Origin: Nocardia cerradoensis NBRC 101014
GTDB taxonomy: Bacteria > Actinomycetota > Actinomycetes > Mycobacteriales > Mycobacteriaceae
Length of the DNA: 64,000 nucleotides
NCBI RefSeq assembly: GCF_000308535.1
Contig: NZ_BAFW01000005.1
Location: 1-64,000 of the forward strand
Direction of reading: 5' to 3'
Shown: piece after piece, positions 19,943-28,520 of the stretch
How the letters are laid out: each line of letters opens with the position of its first letter
Position numbering within the stretch: the first letter of the stretch is position 1
Notes under the pieces: generated by a model
What the model saw: only the letters and a program-made list of their open reading frames with translations
Databases searched by the model: none
What the model was told of the DNA's origin: nothing
Program-made: the position numbers and the translations under genes

Positions 19943-22129
19943 GTGACGACTAACGACAACTCCACTTCACCGCCTTGGTTGCAGGGGCAGGGAATGGGCG
20001 ATACAGCTGCCGACCAGGACAATCCGACCTCGCTGCCGTCGCATGACGAATCCGACGCGGACACAACGGCATCCGACGGGCCGGCGGGCGTGACGTCCGA
20101 AGCCGAACCGAACGGCGCACCTGCCGAGGAATCCGCGGAATTCGAACACGCGGCGTCCGGGATCATTCCGCCGGTGCCCGACGGTATCGAACAGACCACG
20201 TTCGCGCCCGGCCCGCAGTTCGGGCCCGACGGCTTCGCCCCGCCCGAGCAGGGGGGATTCGCACCCGGCCCGTTCGCGCCGCCGGGAGCGAACCCGTATC
20301 CGCCGAATCAGGGTTTCGCGCCGCCGGGCTTCCCGATGAACGACCATGCCGGCCCCTTCGCCCCGCCGGGAGATCCGAACGGATTCCCGCCGCCGTGGGC
20401 GGGCGGGCCCGGCCCGGACGGTTTCGCGCCCAATGGATTCCCCGGTGAGCAGGGCGGTTTCGCGCCGCCCGGCGGCCCGGCCGACCAGGGCGGCTTCCCG
20501 CCGCCGGGACACCCCGGCGAACCGGGCGGCTTCGCACCGGCCTCCTTCCCCGGCGAAGCGGGCAATTTCCCGCCTCCCGGAAACCCCGGCGACCCGGGGG
20601 GTTTCGCACCGGGTGGGTTCCCCGGTGAGCAGAACGGTTTCGCGCCTCCCGGTGAACAGGGCGGTTTCGCACCGCCCGGAAACCCCGGCGAGCCAGGCGG
20701 ATTCGCGCCGCACGGCAATCCGGGCGATCCGGGTGGTTTCGCCGCGCAGGGCAATCCCGGTGAGCAGGGCGGTTTCCGGTCCGGCGCCGGTGAGCCGGGA
20801 CCCGGGTACGGCGAGGTCCGCCAGGAAACGCCGTACGGTGAAATCCGCCAGGAGATCGGCGCCGACGGCATGGTCCGCCGGGTCTTCGACGAGCGGCAGG
20901 GGCCGCCGTCCGGTCCCGAGCAGCAGGGCGGGGCCGCCGATGCGGGCGGGCCGATCTTCAGCTGGGCGCCGCCGCCGCTGCCCTCGACTCCGCCGCAGCA
21001 GCCCCAGCAGTATCAACCGCAGCAGCAGGGCGGCTGGCAGGGCGGGCCCGGACCGCAACAGCAACTGCCGCAGGCGTATCAGCAGCAGCCGCCGCAGTCG
21101 ACGTTCCAGCCGCAGCACATGACCCAGCCGGTGCAGCCGGGCAGTTCGGTCAACGACCTGAACCTGCTCAAGCGGGCGCGGCGTTCACCGCGCAGCGGCT
21201 GGCGCCGCGCCGTGCACAAGGTGACCGGTGGCGCCATCAATCCGGGCGAATCGTCGGCCGACGTGATCTACCGCGAGCTGGTGGATCGGGTGAACCAGCC
21301 GGTGCGCGGCGACTACCGGATCGCGATCCTGTCGCTCAAGGGCGGCGTCGGAAAGACCACGACCACAGTCGGTTTGGGGTCGACCTTCGCCTCGTTGCGT
21401 GGTGACCGCGTCATCGCCATCGACGCCAATCCCGACCTCGGGACCCTGGCCCACCGGGTGCCGCGCCAGACCCGCTCGACGGTTCGCAACCTGCTCGAGG
21501 ATCAGCACATCGGCCGCTACTCGGATGTGCGGGCCCACACCTCGCAGGCGCCGAGCCGGCTGGAAGTGCTTGCCAGCGAACAGGATCCGGCCGTTTCGGA
21601 GGCCTTCAGCGAGGCCGACTACCGGCGCGCGATCGGCATCCTGCAGCAGTTCTACAACATCATTCTCACCGACTGCGGTACCGGCCTGATGCATTCGGCG
21701 ATGGCCGGTGTACTGGATATGGCGAGTTCGCTGATCCTGGTCACCTCCCCGGCCATCGACGGCGCGCGCAGTGCCTCGGCGACGCTGGACTGGCTCGAGC
21801 ACCACGGCTACAGCAAGCTGGTGGAGCGGACCGTGGTGGTGGTCAACGCCTCCCGTCGCGGCGCCTCGACCGTCGACCTGGATCAGCTGCGCAAACTGTT
21901 CCTCGATCGCACCCGCGCGGTGCAGGTGGTGCCGTTCGACGATCATCTCGCCGAGGGCGCGGAGATCGATCTGGAACTGGTCGGCAAGCCGACCCGGCGG
22001 GCGCTGCTGGAATTGGCGGCCATGGTCGCCGACGATTTCGGATATCACGTCCCGCAGCCGCCGTTCCCGGGCCCGCAGACCCAGCACCCGGGTCCGCAGG
22101 GGCACTATCCGGGCCCGCAGGGCTACTGA
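19943..22129 (+). CDS. MinD/ParA-type ATPase with a long Pro/Gly-rich N-terminal region (EspI-like plan)
   Basis: A 728-residue protein. The first ~410 residues are low-complexity, built from repeats of the type PGEQGGFAPPGNPGEPGGFAP and then Gln/Pro-rich sequence. The C-terminal ~260 residues are a deviant-Walker P-loop ATPase: ILSLKGGVGKTTTTVGL with the signature lysine at about 466, AIDANPDLGTLAHRV, and IILTDCGTGL as the switch II region. This order (disordered Pro-rich, then MinD-like) is that of ESX-secretion accessory proteins such as EspI (Rv3876), but no ESX gene is nearby. GTG start with GGGGGAA upstream is preferred over an earlier TTG. Role in polar positioning or secretion is inference. 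Confidence 0.85.
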   Translation: MTTNDNSTSPPWLQGQGMGDTAADQDNPTSLPSHDESDADTTASDGPAGVTSEAEPNGAPAEESAEFEHAASGIIPPVPDGIEQTTFAPGPQFGPDGFAPPEQGGFAPGPFAPPGANPYPPNQGFAPPGFPMNDHAGPFAPPGDPNGFPPPWAGGPGPDGFAPNGFPGEQGGFAPPGGPADQGGFPPPGHPGEPGGFAPASFPGEAGNFPPPGNPGDPGGFAPGGFPGEQNGFAPPGEQGGFAPPGNPGEPGGFAPHGNPGDPGGFAAQGNPGEQGGFRSGAGEPGPGYGEVRQETPYGEIRQEIGADGMVRRVFDERQGPPSGPEQQGGAADAGGPIFSWAPPPLPSTPPQQPQQYQPQQQGGWQGGPGPQQQLPQAYQQQPPQSTFQPQHMTQPVQPGSSVNDLNLLKRARRSPRSGWRRAVHKVTGGAINPGESSADVIYRELVDRVNQPVRGDYRIAILSLKGGVGKTTTTVGLGSTFASLRGDRVIAIDANPDLGTLAHRVPRQTRSTVRNLLEDQHIGRYSDVRAHTSQAPSRLEVLASEQDPAVSEAFSEADYRRAIGILQQFYNIILTDCGTGLMHSAMAGVLDMASSLILVTSPAIDGARSASATLDWLEHHGYSKLVERTVVVVNASRRGASTVDLDQLRKLFLDRTRAVQVVPFDDHLAEGAEIDLELVGKPTRRALLELAAMVADDFGYHVPQPPFPGPQTQHPGPQGHYPGPQGY
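20220..20790 (+). repeat. Degenerate coding repeat (GGFAPPGNPGEP type)
   Basis: Within the MinD-like gene about 15 imperfect units encode G-G-F-A-P-P-G-x-P-G-E/D-P/Q. Units vary in length and codons. This is a protein-level repeat, not a DNA element. Confidence 0.7.
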
Positions 22130-22258
22130 TTCGCGCCGGGCACCGGTTTGCGAGGATTTCCTCCCCGCCGAATTGCTGCCCGGCCGAATTGTCACCCCAA
22201 TCGATACGCGGCCCGGCCGCACCGCATACAGTTACCCGCGGTGTGGAGGTCCCGATAG

Positions 22259-24013
22259 ATGGCAGAAAAATACGGGGCCGTCTCGCGAAGGACGGTACTT
22301 CGCGGGGCGGCCGGCGCGGGTGTGATAACCGCGGGCGCCATGATGCGCCCGATTCGTGCGAATGCCGATCCCGGTCGGCGGGTCGCGATTTTCGGTGGCG
22401 GTGTCGCCGGGCTGACCGCGGCGCACGAATTGGCCGAACGCGGATTCGACGTCACGGTCTACGAACGCCGGGCGCTGGGCGGTAAGGCGCGCAGCATTCC
22501 GGTGCCGGACAGTGGTCGTGGCGGCCGTGCCGATCTGCCGGGTGAACACGGTTTCCGATTCTTCCCCGGTTTCTATCACCACATTCCCGACACCATGCGG
22601 CGTATTCCGTTCGCGGGCAATGCCAACGGTGTCTGGGACAATCTCGTCCCGGCCGCCGAGGCGCGTTTCTCCCGCGCCGGCGCCGACGACACCATCGTGC
22701 CGATGGGTCGCGCCGGAAAACCCTGGGCCACCCCCGACGATTTCCGCCAGACCGTCGCCTCGGTGATCTCCACCTCGATGAAGATGCCGATGACCGATGC
22801 GGCGTATTTCGCCAATCGGCTCCTGGTTTTCAACACCAGTTGCGACGATCGCCGTTTCGGCGAGTGGGAGAAACTCGCCTGGCGCGATTTCGTGGGCGCC
22901 CGCGGTCGCTCGCAGGAATTCCGCATGCTGATGTCGCGCACCCTCACCACACTGCTGGTCGCGGCCAAGGACGACCACGCCAGCACCCGGACCATCGGTT
23001 CCATGGGCGAGCAGTTCCTCGGCAATCCGCTGGAGACCGGTAACGACGGGCCGCTGGACCGGCTGCTGAACGGTCCGACCAACGAGGCCTGGATCGACCC
23101 GTGGGTGGCCCATCTGCGCGGCCTGGGGGTGCGTTTCGAGACCGCCGAACTGCGCGGGCTCGACGTGCGCGACCGGCGCATCTCGGGCGCCCGGGTGGCC
23201 GTCGGCGGCGGCGAGCGGGCGGTCGACGCCGACTATTTCGTGCTGGCGGTGCCGGTCGAGGTCGCGCGCACACTGTGGACGCCGGAAATTCTGGCCGTGC
23301 AGCCGGAATTGGCGGCGATGGACGGCCTGGTGGTCAACTGGATGAGCGGAATGCAGTTCTATCTGCGCCGCCCCACCCAGATCGCCCGCGGCCATACCGC
23401 CTACGTCGACTCCCCGTGGTCGCTCACCTCCATCGCGCAGAATCAGTTCTGGTCGCGCACAAGGCTTTCCGATTCCGGCAACGGTTCGGTCCGGGATTGT
23501 CTGTCGGTCGACATCTCGGACTGGAATACACCCGGCATCCTGTACGGCAAGCCGGCGATCGAATGCACTCACGACGAAATCGCCCGCGAGGTCTGGGCGC
23601 AGTTGCAGAAGCATCTGGAAGGCCGTGCGGCGCTGGAGGATTCGGATCTGGTGTCGTGGTTCCTGGATACCGGCGTGAGCTGGGACGCCGCGCAGAACCG
23701 CAATACCAACGCCGATCCGCTGCTGATCAACACCGCCGGTTCGTGGGCGGCGCGCCCGAATGCGCACGGTGATCTGGAAAACCTGTTCCTCGCAGGCGAT
23801 TACGTCCGCACGAACATCGATCTCGCGACGATGGAAGGTGCCTGCGAGGCGGCTCGCACCGCGGTGAACGCGCTGCTGGACGTGGCCGGGTCGAATGCCG
23901 CCCGCTGCCGGCTGTTCCAGCTGTACCGGGCGCCGCAGCTGGAGCCGCTGCGCCAGGCCGACAGCGCGCGCTACGCGGCCGGACAGCCGAATATGTTCGA
24001 CGTCCCGATATAG
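22259..24013 (+). CDS. Exported FAD-dependent amine-oxidase/phytoene-desaturase-like oxidoreductase
   Basis: A 584-residue flavoprotein. The N-terminus carries a Tat-type signal (SRRTVLRGAAGAGVITAGAMM), suggesting folded export with bound FAD. The dinucleotide site RVAIFGGGVAGLTAAHELAERGFDVTVYE follows, and the C-terminal FAD closure LENLFLAGDYVRTNIDLATMEGACEAARTAVNAL ends the domain. The family includes hydroxysqualene dehydroxylase (HpnE) and carotenoid desaturases, so a terpenoid or sterol substrate is likely, but no terpenoid operon is adjacent. ATG with GGAGGT just upstream. The following PPOX gene starts about 40 bases later and may be co-transcribed. Confidence 0.8.
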   Translation: MAEKYGAVSRRTVLRGAAGAGVITAGAMMRPIRANADPGRRVAIFGGGVAGLTAAHELAERGFDVTVYERRALGGKARSIPVPDSGRGGRADLPGEHGFRFFPGFYHHIPDTMRRIPFAGNANGVWDNLVPAAEARFSRAGADDTIVPMGRAGKPWATPDDFRQTVASVISTSMKMPMTDAAYFANRLLVFNTSCDDRRFGEWEKLAWRDFVGARGRSQEFRMLMSRTLTTLLVAAKDDHASTRTIGSMGEQFLGNPLETGNDGPLDRLLNGPTNEAWIDPWVAHLRGLGVRFETAELRGLDVRDRRISGARVAVGGGERAVDADYFVLAVPVEVARTLWTPEILAVQPELAAMDGLVVNWMSGMQFYLRRPTQIARGHTAYVDSPWSLTSIAQNQFWSRTRLSDSGNGSVRDCLSVDISDWNTPGILYGKPAIECTHDEIAREVWAQLQKHLEGRAALEDSDLVSWFLDTGVSWDAAQNRNTNADPLLINTAGSWAARPNAHGDLENLFLAGDYVRTNIDLATMEGACEAARTAVNALLDVAGSNAARCRLFQLYRAPQLEPLRQADSARYAAGQPNMFDVPI

Positions 24014-24049
24014 GTGGCGGACGGCGGATCTCGCGCGTTCAATGGTGTG

Positions 24050-24667
24050 ATGAGCGAGATCACCGGCGCCGCCGAACTTCGGGAACTGCTCGGTGAACCG
24101 GCACCGCGCGCCGCGACCAAGGAACGGACGCGCCTGCATCCGCGCGATCGGGAGTGGATCGCGACCGCGCCGTTCGCCGTCCTGGCCACCAGCGACGCCG
24201 ACGGACGTTGCGATGCCTCGCCGAAGGGCGACCCGGCCGGATTCGTGCACGTGATCGACGACCACACCCTGGCCGTCCCGGAGCGGCCGGGCAATCGCCG
24301 GGGCGACGGATACTTCAACATCCTGTCCAATCCGCACGTCGGCGTGCTGTTCCTCATTCCCGGACGCAACGAGACGCTGCGGATCAACGGCCGGGCGCGG
24401 CTGCTGCGCGACGCGCCCTACTTCGACGACATGGTGGTCAAGGGGCACCGGCCGATCCTCGCCATCGAGGTGGCGATCGAGCAGATCTTCTACCACTGCG
24501 CCAAGGCGTTGCTGCGCAGCGAGCTGTGGCGGCCCGAACGCTGGCCGGAGGATCCGCTGCCCAGCCACGCGGTCCTGGTGAAGGAGGTACAGCGCAACAC
24601 CACCGAATCGCTGGAAGAGCTACGGGACTACTACTCCCCGGAGAACTACCGGCGCATGCTCTACTGA
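24050..24667 (+). CDS. Pyridoxamine 5'-phosphate oxidase family FMN protein
   Basis: A 205-residue split-barrel flavin-binding protein. The conserved core APFAVLATSDADGRCDASPKGDPAGFVHVIDDHTLAVPERPGNRRGDGYFNIL is that of the MSMEG_1061-type PPOX subfamily, followed by VGVLFLIPGRNETLRINGRARL. Members bind FMN, F420 or heme rather than doing B6 synthesis; the exact substrate is unknown. The ATG at 24050 is preferred; a GTG at 24014 just after the preceding stop is an alternative. It lies just after the FAD oxidoreductase and before murT. Confidence 0.82.
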   Translation: MSEITGAAELRELLGEPAPRAATKERTRLHPRDREWIATAPFAVLATSDADGRCDASPKGDPAGFVHVIDDHTLAVPERPGNRRGDGYFNILSNPHVGVLFLIPGRNETLRINGRARLLRDAPYFDDMVVKGHRPILAIEVAIEQIFYHCAKALLRSELWRPERWPEDPLPSHAVLVKEVQRNTTESLEELRDYYSPENYRRMLY

Positions 24668-24741
24668 CCGCCTCCCGCTCCCGGTCGCAGATCACATCGG
24701 CCGGTCGCACGCGGGTGTCTGTCCACCAATACACTCGCGTG

Positions 24742-25977
24742 GTGGCAGACATCTCGATGCGCGGACGGCTGGCGCTGCGGGCGGCGGCAGCGGCGTCGTG
24801 GGCCTCGCAGAAGGCCGGACGCGGTAAGGGGTCGATGATCGGCGGGCTGATCGCCCTGCAGATCGCCCCGGACATCATGACCCAGCTGGGCCGCGATCGG
24901 CGGACGGTGCTGGTCACCGGCACCAATGGCAAGTCGACGACGACCCGGATGACCGCGGCCGCGCTGGCCGAACTGGGCCGCGTCGTGACCCAGGCCGACG
25001 GGGCCAATATGGATGCCGGAATCGTCGCCGCGCTCAGTGTGGACCGTGCTGCGCCGCTGGCCGCCATCGAGGTCGACGAACTGCATCTGCCGCACGTGGC
25101 CGATGCGCTGAACCCGGCCGCGGTGGTGCTGCTGAATCTGAGCCGCGACCAACTCGACCGGGTCGGCGAGATCAACATGATCGAGCGCAAGCTGCGCGAG
25201 GGTATGGCCCGCCATCCCGACACCGTGCTGATCGCCAACTGTGACGACGTGCTGATCACCTCGATCGCCTACGACCATCCCAATGTGGTGTGGGTGTCGG
25301 CAGGAAGCGGCTGGGCGGTCGACGCCACCAGCTGCCCCCGCAGCGGCGAGCCGATCGTCTGGGAGGGCACCCACTGGCGCAGCACCGGCGCCGACTTCCA
25401 GCGGCCCGATCCGCAGTGGTGGGTCGACGCGGAGTATCTGTGCGGGCCGGACGGGCTGAAACTGCCGCTGCACCTTGCACTTCCGGGGCGCGCCAATCGC
25501 GGCAACGCCGCGCAGGCGGTGGCCGCGGCGGTCGCGCTGGGCGGCCGTGCGGAAACCGCGGCGCGGGCCGCCGGAACCGTTCGCGAGATCGCCGGCCGCT
25601 ACCGCACCGTGCAGGTCGGTGAGCACTCCGCGCGCCTGCTGCTGGCCAAGAATCCGGCCGGGTGGCAGGAGGCGCTGTCCATGATCGACCCCGACGCAAC
25701 GGGTTTGGTGATCGCGGTCAACGGCCAGGTGCCCGACGGCGAGGATCTGTCCTGGCTGTGGGATGTGCGCTTCGAGCACTTCGAGGGCACCCAGGTGGTC
25801 GCGGCGGGCGAGCGCGCCACCGACCTGGGCGTGCGGCTGACCTACGCCGGGGTCGAGCACACGACCGTGCCGAATCCGTTGCGTGCCATCGCATCCTGTC
25901 CGCCGGGGCGGGTCGAGGTGCTCGCCAACTACACCGCCTTCCGGGATTTGAATCGCGATCTGGACGGAAATCAGTGA
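24742..25977 (+). CDS. murT: Lipid II isoglutaminyl synthase, MurT subunit
   Basis: A 411-residue Mur-ligase-family protein that, with GatD, amidates the D-Glu of lipid II in peptidoglycan synthesis. It has the ATP site VLVTGTNGKSTTTRMTAAAL, the central domain block VVLLNLSRDQLDRVGEINMIERKLREG and the C-terminal DUF1727 domain (VQVGEHSARLLLAKNPAGWQEAL). The zinc-ribbon segment between them has only two obvious cysteines (SCPRSGEP and YLCGPDGL), where family members often show four. GTG start at 24742, a second GTG just before. Its TGA overlaps the gatD ATG (TGATG), indicating coupled translation and a stoichiometric complex. Matches Rv3712 by context. Confidence 0.93.
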   Translation: MADISMRGRLALRAAAAASWASQKAGRGKGSMIGGLIALQIAPDIMTQLGRDRRTVLVTGTNGKSTTTRMTAAALAELGRVVTQADGANMDAGIVAALSVDRAAPLAAIEVDELHLPHVADALNPAAVVLLNLSRDQLDRVGEINMIERKLREGMARHPDTVLIANCDDVLITSIAYDHPNVVWVSAGSGWAVDATSCPRSGEPIVWEGTHWRSTGADFQRPDPQWWVDAEYLCGPDGLKLPLHLALPGRANRGNAAQAVAAAVALGGRAETAARAAGTVREIAGRYRTVQVGEHSARLLLAKNPAGWQEALSMIDPDATGLVIAVNGQVPDGEDLSWLWDVRFEHFEGTQVVAAGERATDLGVRLTYAGVEHTTVPNPLRAIASCPPGRVEVLANYTAFRDLNRDLDGNQ

Positions 25978-26687
25978 TGGCTGAATCGACGGTACGAATC
26001 GGGCTGGTGCTGCCCGATGTGATGGGCACCTACGGTGACGGCGGCAATGCGCTGGTCCTGCGGCAGCGGCTGCGCATGCGCGGTATCGATGCCGAGATCG
26101 TGGAGATCACGCTCGCGGACGCGGTGCCGGAGACGCTGGACATCTACACCCTCGGCGGCGCCGAGGACTCCGCGCAGCGCCTGGCGACCAGGCATCTGCA
26201 GCGCTATCCCGGTCTGCAGCGCGCGGCCGCGAAAGGTGTTCCGGTACTTGCCATCTGCGCCGCGATCCAGGTGCTGGGCAACTGGTACGAAACCTCGGCG
26301 GGTGAGCGCGTGGACGGTGTCGGCCTGTTCGACGTGACCACCGCTCCGCAGCGGGTCCGGTCCATCGGCGAGGTCGCCACCACGCCGCTGCTCGCCGGCC
26401 TGAGCCGGCCGCTGACCGGCTTCGAGAACCACCGGGGCGGAACGACTCTCGGTGCGGACGCGACCGGACTGGGCCGGGTCACCAAGGGCGTAGGCAACGG
26501 TGTGGGCGACGGTCTCGAGGGTGTGGTGCAGGGCTCGGTGATCGGCACCTACATGCACGGCCCGGCACTTGCCCGCAACCCCGAACTGGCGGATCACCTG
26601 CTCACGCGGGCCCTCGGCGGTCGCGAACTGGAACCGCTCGACCTGCCCGAGGTCGAGCGGCTGCGGCGCGAACGTCTGCGCGCCTGA
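25977..26687 (+). CDS. gatD: Lipid II isoglutaminyl synthase, glutaminase subunit GatD
   Basis: A 236-residue CobB/CobQ-type class I glutamine amidotransferase that supplies ammonia to MurT. The nucleophile is Cys94 in VLAICAAIQVLG and the catalytic His193 is in IGTYMHGPALARNPELAD; the N-terminal block VLPDVMGTYGDGGNALVLRQRL is also typical. Start ATG overlaps the murT stop. The murT-gatD order is opposite to an independent gene arrangement and is conserved across Actinobacteria and Firmicutes. Essential in mycobacteria by family knowledge. Confidence 0.94.
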   Translation: MAESTVRIGLVLPDVMGTYGDGGNALVLRQRLRMRGIDAEIVEITLADAVPETLDIYTLGGAEDSAQRLATRHLQRYPGLQRAAAKGVPVLAICAAIQVLGNWYETSAGERVDGVGLFDVTTAPQRVRSIGEVATTPLLAGLSRPLTGFENHRGGTTLGADATGLGRVTKGVGNGVGDGLEGVVQGSVIGTYMHGPALARNPELADHLLTRALGGRELEPLDLPEVERLRRERLRA

Positions 26688-26708
26688 ATCCCTCTACTAC
26701 GTGATATA

Positions 26709-26736
26709 GCGATCGCGCATGTAACAGCGCGGTCGC
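26709..26736. promoter_or_regulatory. Imperfect 10-bp inverted repeat between gatD and the cholesterol-oxidase-like gene
   Basis: GCGATCGCGC (26709-26718) and GCGCGGTCGC (26727-26736) pair at 9 of 10 positions around an 8-base gap. It may be the gatD terminator or an operator just upstream of the next promoter. Confidence 0.4.
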
Positions 26737-26750
26737 CGGCGCCGATCCTG

Positions 26751-26779
26751 TTGAGAGATAGGAAGTTCGGCGGTAATCT
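26751..26779 (+). promoter_or_regulatory. Strong housekeeping-type promoter
   Basis: TTGAGA at 26751-26756 and TAATCT at 26774-26779 with a 17-base spacer, 34 bases before the GTG of the cholesterol-oxidase-like gene. One of the clearest promoter matches in the window. Confidence 0.7.
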
Positions 26780-26813
26780 CGCGCGCGGCCATGCGTGATG
26801 AGGGAGGTGGCCG

Positions 26814-28430
26814 GTGCGGAGACGTGCCTTTTTACAGGCGGCCGGTGCTGCGGTTTTGCTGGGTGCCACGGGCGCGTTGCGCGAGACCGGAACAGCCACC
26901 GCCGACCCGGCGTGGGACGGGATGTTCCGCAACTGGGTTTCCGAGATCTTCGTGCCGCTCGCGGATCCGCCGGAGCATACCGAGGCGATCGTGGTCGGAT
27001 CCGGCTTCGGCGCCGCGGTCGCGGCATTGCGCCTGGCCGAGGCGGGTATCGCCAACACCGTGCTGGAGCGCGGGTCGCGCTGGCCGAACGATCCGTGGCG
27101 AGAGATCTTCACCGGTGACGACCTGCCCGACGGCCGCGGATTCTGGCATCGCACCAGCTTCACCGGCGTCACCAAGGTCGCCATGCGTTTCGCCGATTTC
27201 GGCGGTGTCCTCGATGTCACCGAATTCGACGGGATCGATGTGTGGCGGGCCGCGGCCGTGGGCGGCGGATCGGTGATCTTCTCCGGGTGCATGATCGCCC
27301 CGGAACGCCGGCACTTCGACGAGATCTTCGGTGGCACAGTCGATTACACCGAACTGGAGCGTACCTACTATCCGCGCGTGCGGCAGATGCTCCGGCTGTC
27401 GGTCATGCCGGCCGACATCTACAATTCACCGCCGTTCGCCCATTCCCGGATGTGGGACGATCAGGTGCGCGCGGCCGGATACGAGCCGGTGGCCAACGAG
27501 TCCATCTTCAAATGGGATACGGTGCGCGCCGAATTGGCCGGTGCCACGCGCGCGTCGGCCACCGCGGCCCGCAGCAATCTCGGCAACTCGAACGGCGCGA
27601 AGTTCGACCTCAACCAGAACTATCTGAAGTACGCGCATGCCACGGGCCGCTCGTCGGTGTTTCCGGGGCATCGGGTGGACAGCATCGGCCGCGACGGTGA
27701 CCGCTACGTCCTCCAGGTCTCCAAGATCGACCCGACCGGCAAGGTCCTGGGCATCCGCACGCTGACCTGCGACAAGCTGTTCCTCGGCGCCGGATCCATC
27801 GGCACCACCGAACTGCTGGTCCGCGCTCGCGCCACCGGCACGCTGCCCGACCTCGACGAACATGTCGGCGACGGCTGGGGCACCAACGGCGACGTCGCGC
27901 TGGCCCGCGGTGAGAGCCGGCTCTCGGGGCTGGGGCAGGGCGTGCCGAGCGCCAGCCGGATCTTCGACGAATCCGGCATGCCGTTGACCCTGGAGAGCTG
28001 GTACATCCCCGGAATCCCGGTCGAGACCGGCGCCTTGGCCTCACTCGGGCTCGTGATCGACCCGACCCGGACGCGCATCACCTACGACGCCGCGCGCAAT
28101 GCCCCCGCCCTGAGCTGGCCACGTGCGGCTCAGGATCGAATCGTGGCCGCCTGCCGCGCGGTCGACCAGCGCATCGCCGAACGGTCGGGCGCGCTGTTCG
28201 ACTATCAGGCGCTCGGCTACGACGCGAATGCCCCGTTCACCGCGCATCCCCTCGGCGGTGCGGTCCTGGGCCGGGCTACCGACAACTACGGCCGGGTCAA
28301 CGGCTATCCGGGGCTGTACGTGGTCGACGGCGCGGCGATTCCGGGCAGCACCGGCGCGGCCAATCCGTCGCTGACGATCACCGCGCTGGCCGAACGCAAC
28401 GTCGAGGCGATCATCCGCGCCGGGCGCTGA
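26814..28430 (+). CDS. Exported GMC oxidoreductase, cholesterol-oxidase-like
   Basis: A 538-residue flavoprotein with a twin-arginine-style signal (RRRAFLQAAGAAVLLGATGAL). FAD site EAIVVGSGFGAAVAALRLAEAG, substrate-domain elements (AAAVGGGSVIFSGCMIAP), and the active-site His and Asn of class I cholesterol oxidases in TAHPLGGAVLGR and GAANPSLTITALAERN. Length fits secreted Streptomyces and Rhodococcus cholesterol oxidases (about 540-550). Predicted reaction: oxidation of a 3-beta-hydroxysteroid to the 3-keto-4-ene product with release of hydrogen peroxide outside the cell. GTG start with GGGAGGTGG upstream. Substrate identity is inferred from family motifs. Confidence 0.85.
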   Translation: MRRRAFLQAAGAAVLLGATGALRETGTATADPAWDGMFRNWVSEIFVPLADPPEHTEAIVVGSGFGAAVAALRLAEAGIANTVLERGSRWPNDPWREIFTGDDLPDGRGFWHRTSFTGVTKVAMRFADFGGVLDVTEFDGIDVWRAAAVGGGSVIFSGCMIAPERRHFDEIFGGTVDYTELERTYYPRVRQMLRLSVMPADIYNSPPFAHSRMWDDQVRAAGYEPVANESIFKWDTVRAELAGATRASATAARSNLGNSNGAKFDLNQNYLKYAHATGRSSVFPGHRVDSIGRDGDRYVLQVSKIDPTGKVLGIRTLTCDKLFLGAGSIGTTELLVRARATGTLPDLDEHVGDGWGTNGDVALARGESRLSGLGQGVPSASRIFDESGMPLTLESWYIPGIPVETGALASLGLVIDPTRTRITYDAARNAPALSWPRAAQDRIVAACRAVDQRIAERSGALFDYQALGYDANAPFTAHPLGGAVLGRATDNYGRVNGYPGLYVVDGAAIPGSTGAANPSLTITALAERNVEAIIRAGR

Positions 28431-28435
28431 TTCCC

Positions 28436-28458
28436 GCCGCCCCGGGCCTCGGGGCGGC
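28436..28458 (+). terminator. Hairpin after the cholesterol-oxidase-like gene
   Basis: GCCGCCCCG (28436-28444) and CGGGGCGGC (28450-28458) form a 9-bp stem with a 5-base loop, six bases past the stop codon. Confidence 0.6.
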
Positions 28459-28520
28459 TTCCCGGCGCCGCCGGTGCCGTTACTCTCGGCAGGTACCCGT
28501 TCGATGTGGAAGGGACCGTT

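Noticed and set aside
20220..20790. Apparent repeat array that could suggest CRISPR or a tandem DNA repeat
   Set aside because: Units are irregular, in frame and encode PGEPGGFAP-like protein repeats within a conserved gene. No CRISPR array or cas gene was seen anywhere in the window.
22232..24568. A 778-codon minus-strand frame opposite the FAD oxidoreductase and PPOX genes
   Set aside because: It crosses two plus-strand genes with recognisable families and has no domain of its own.
26709..26736. tRNA or other structured RNA in the gatD downstream gap
   Set aside because: Only one imperfect stem is present; no cloverleaf or known RNA motif.
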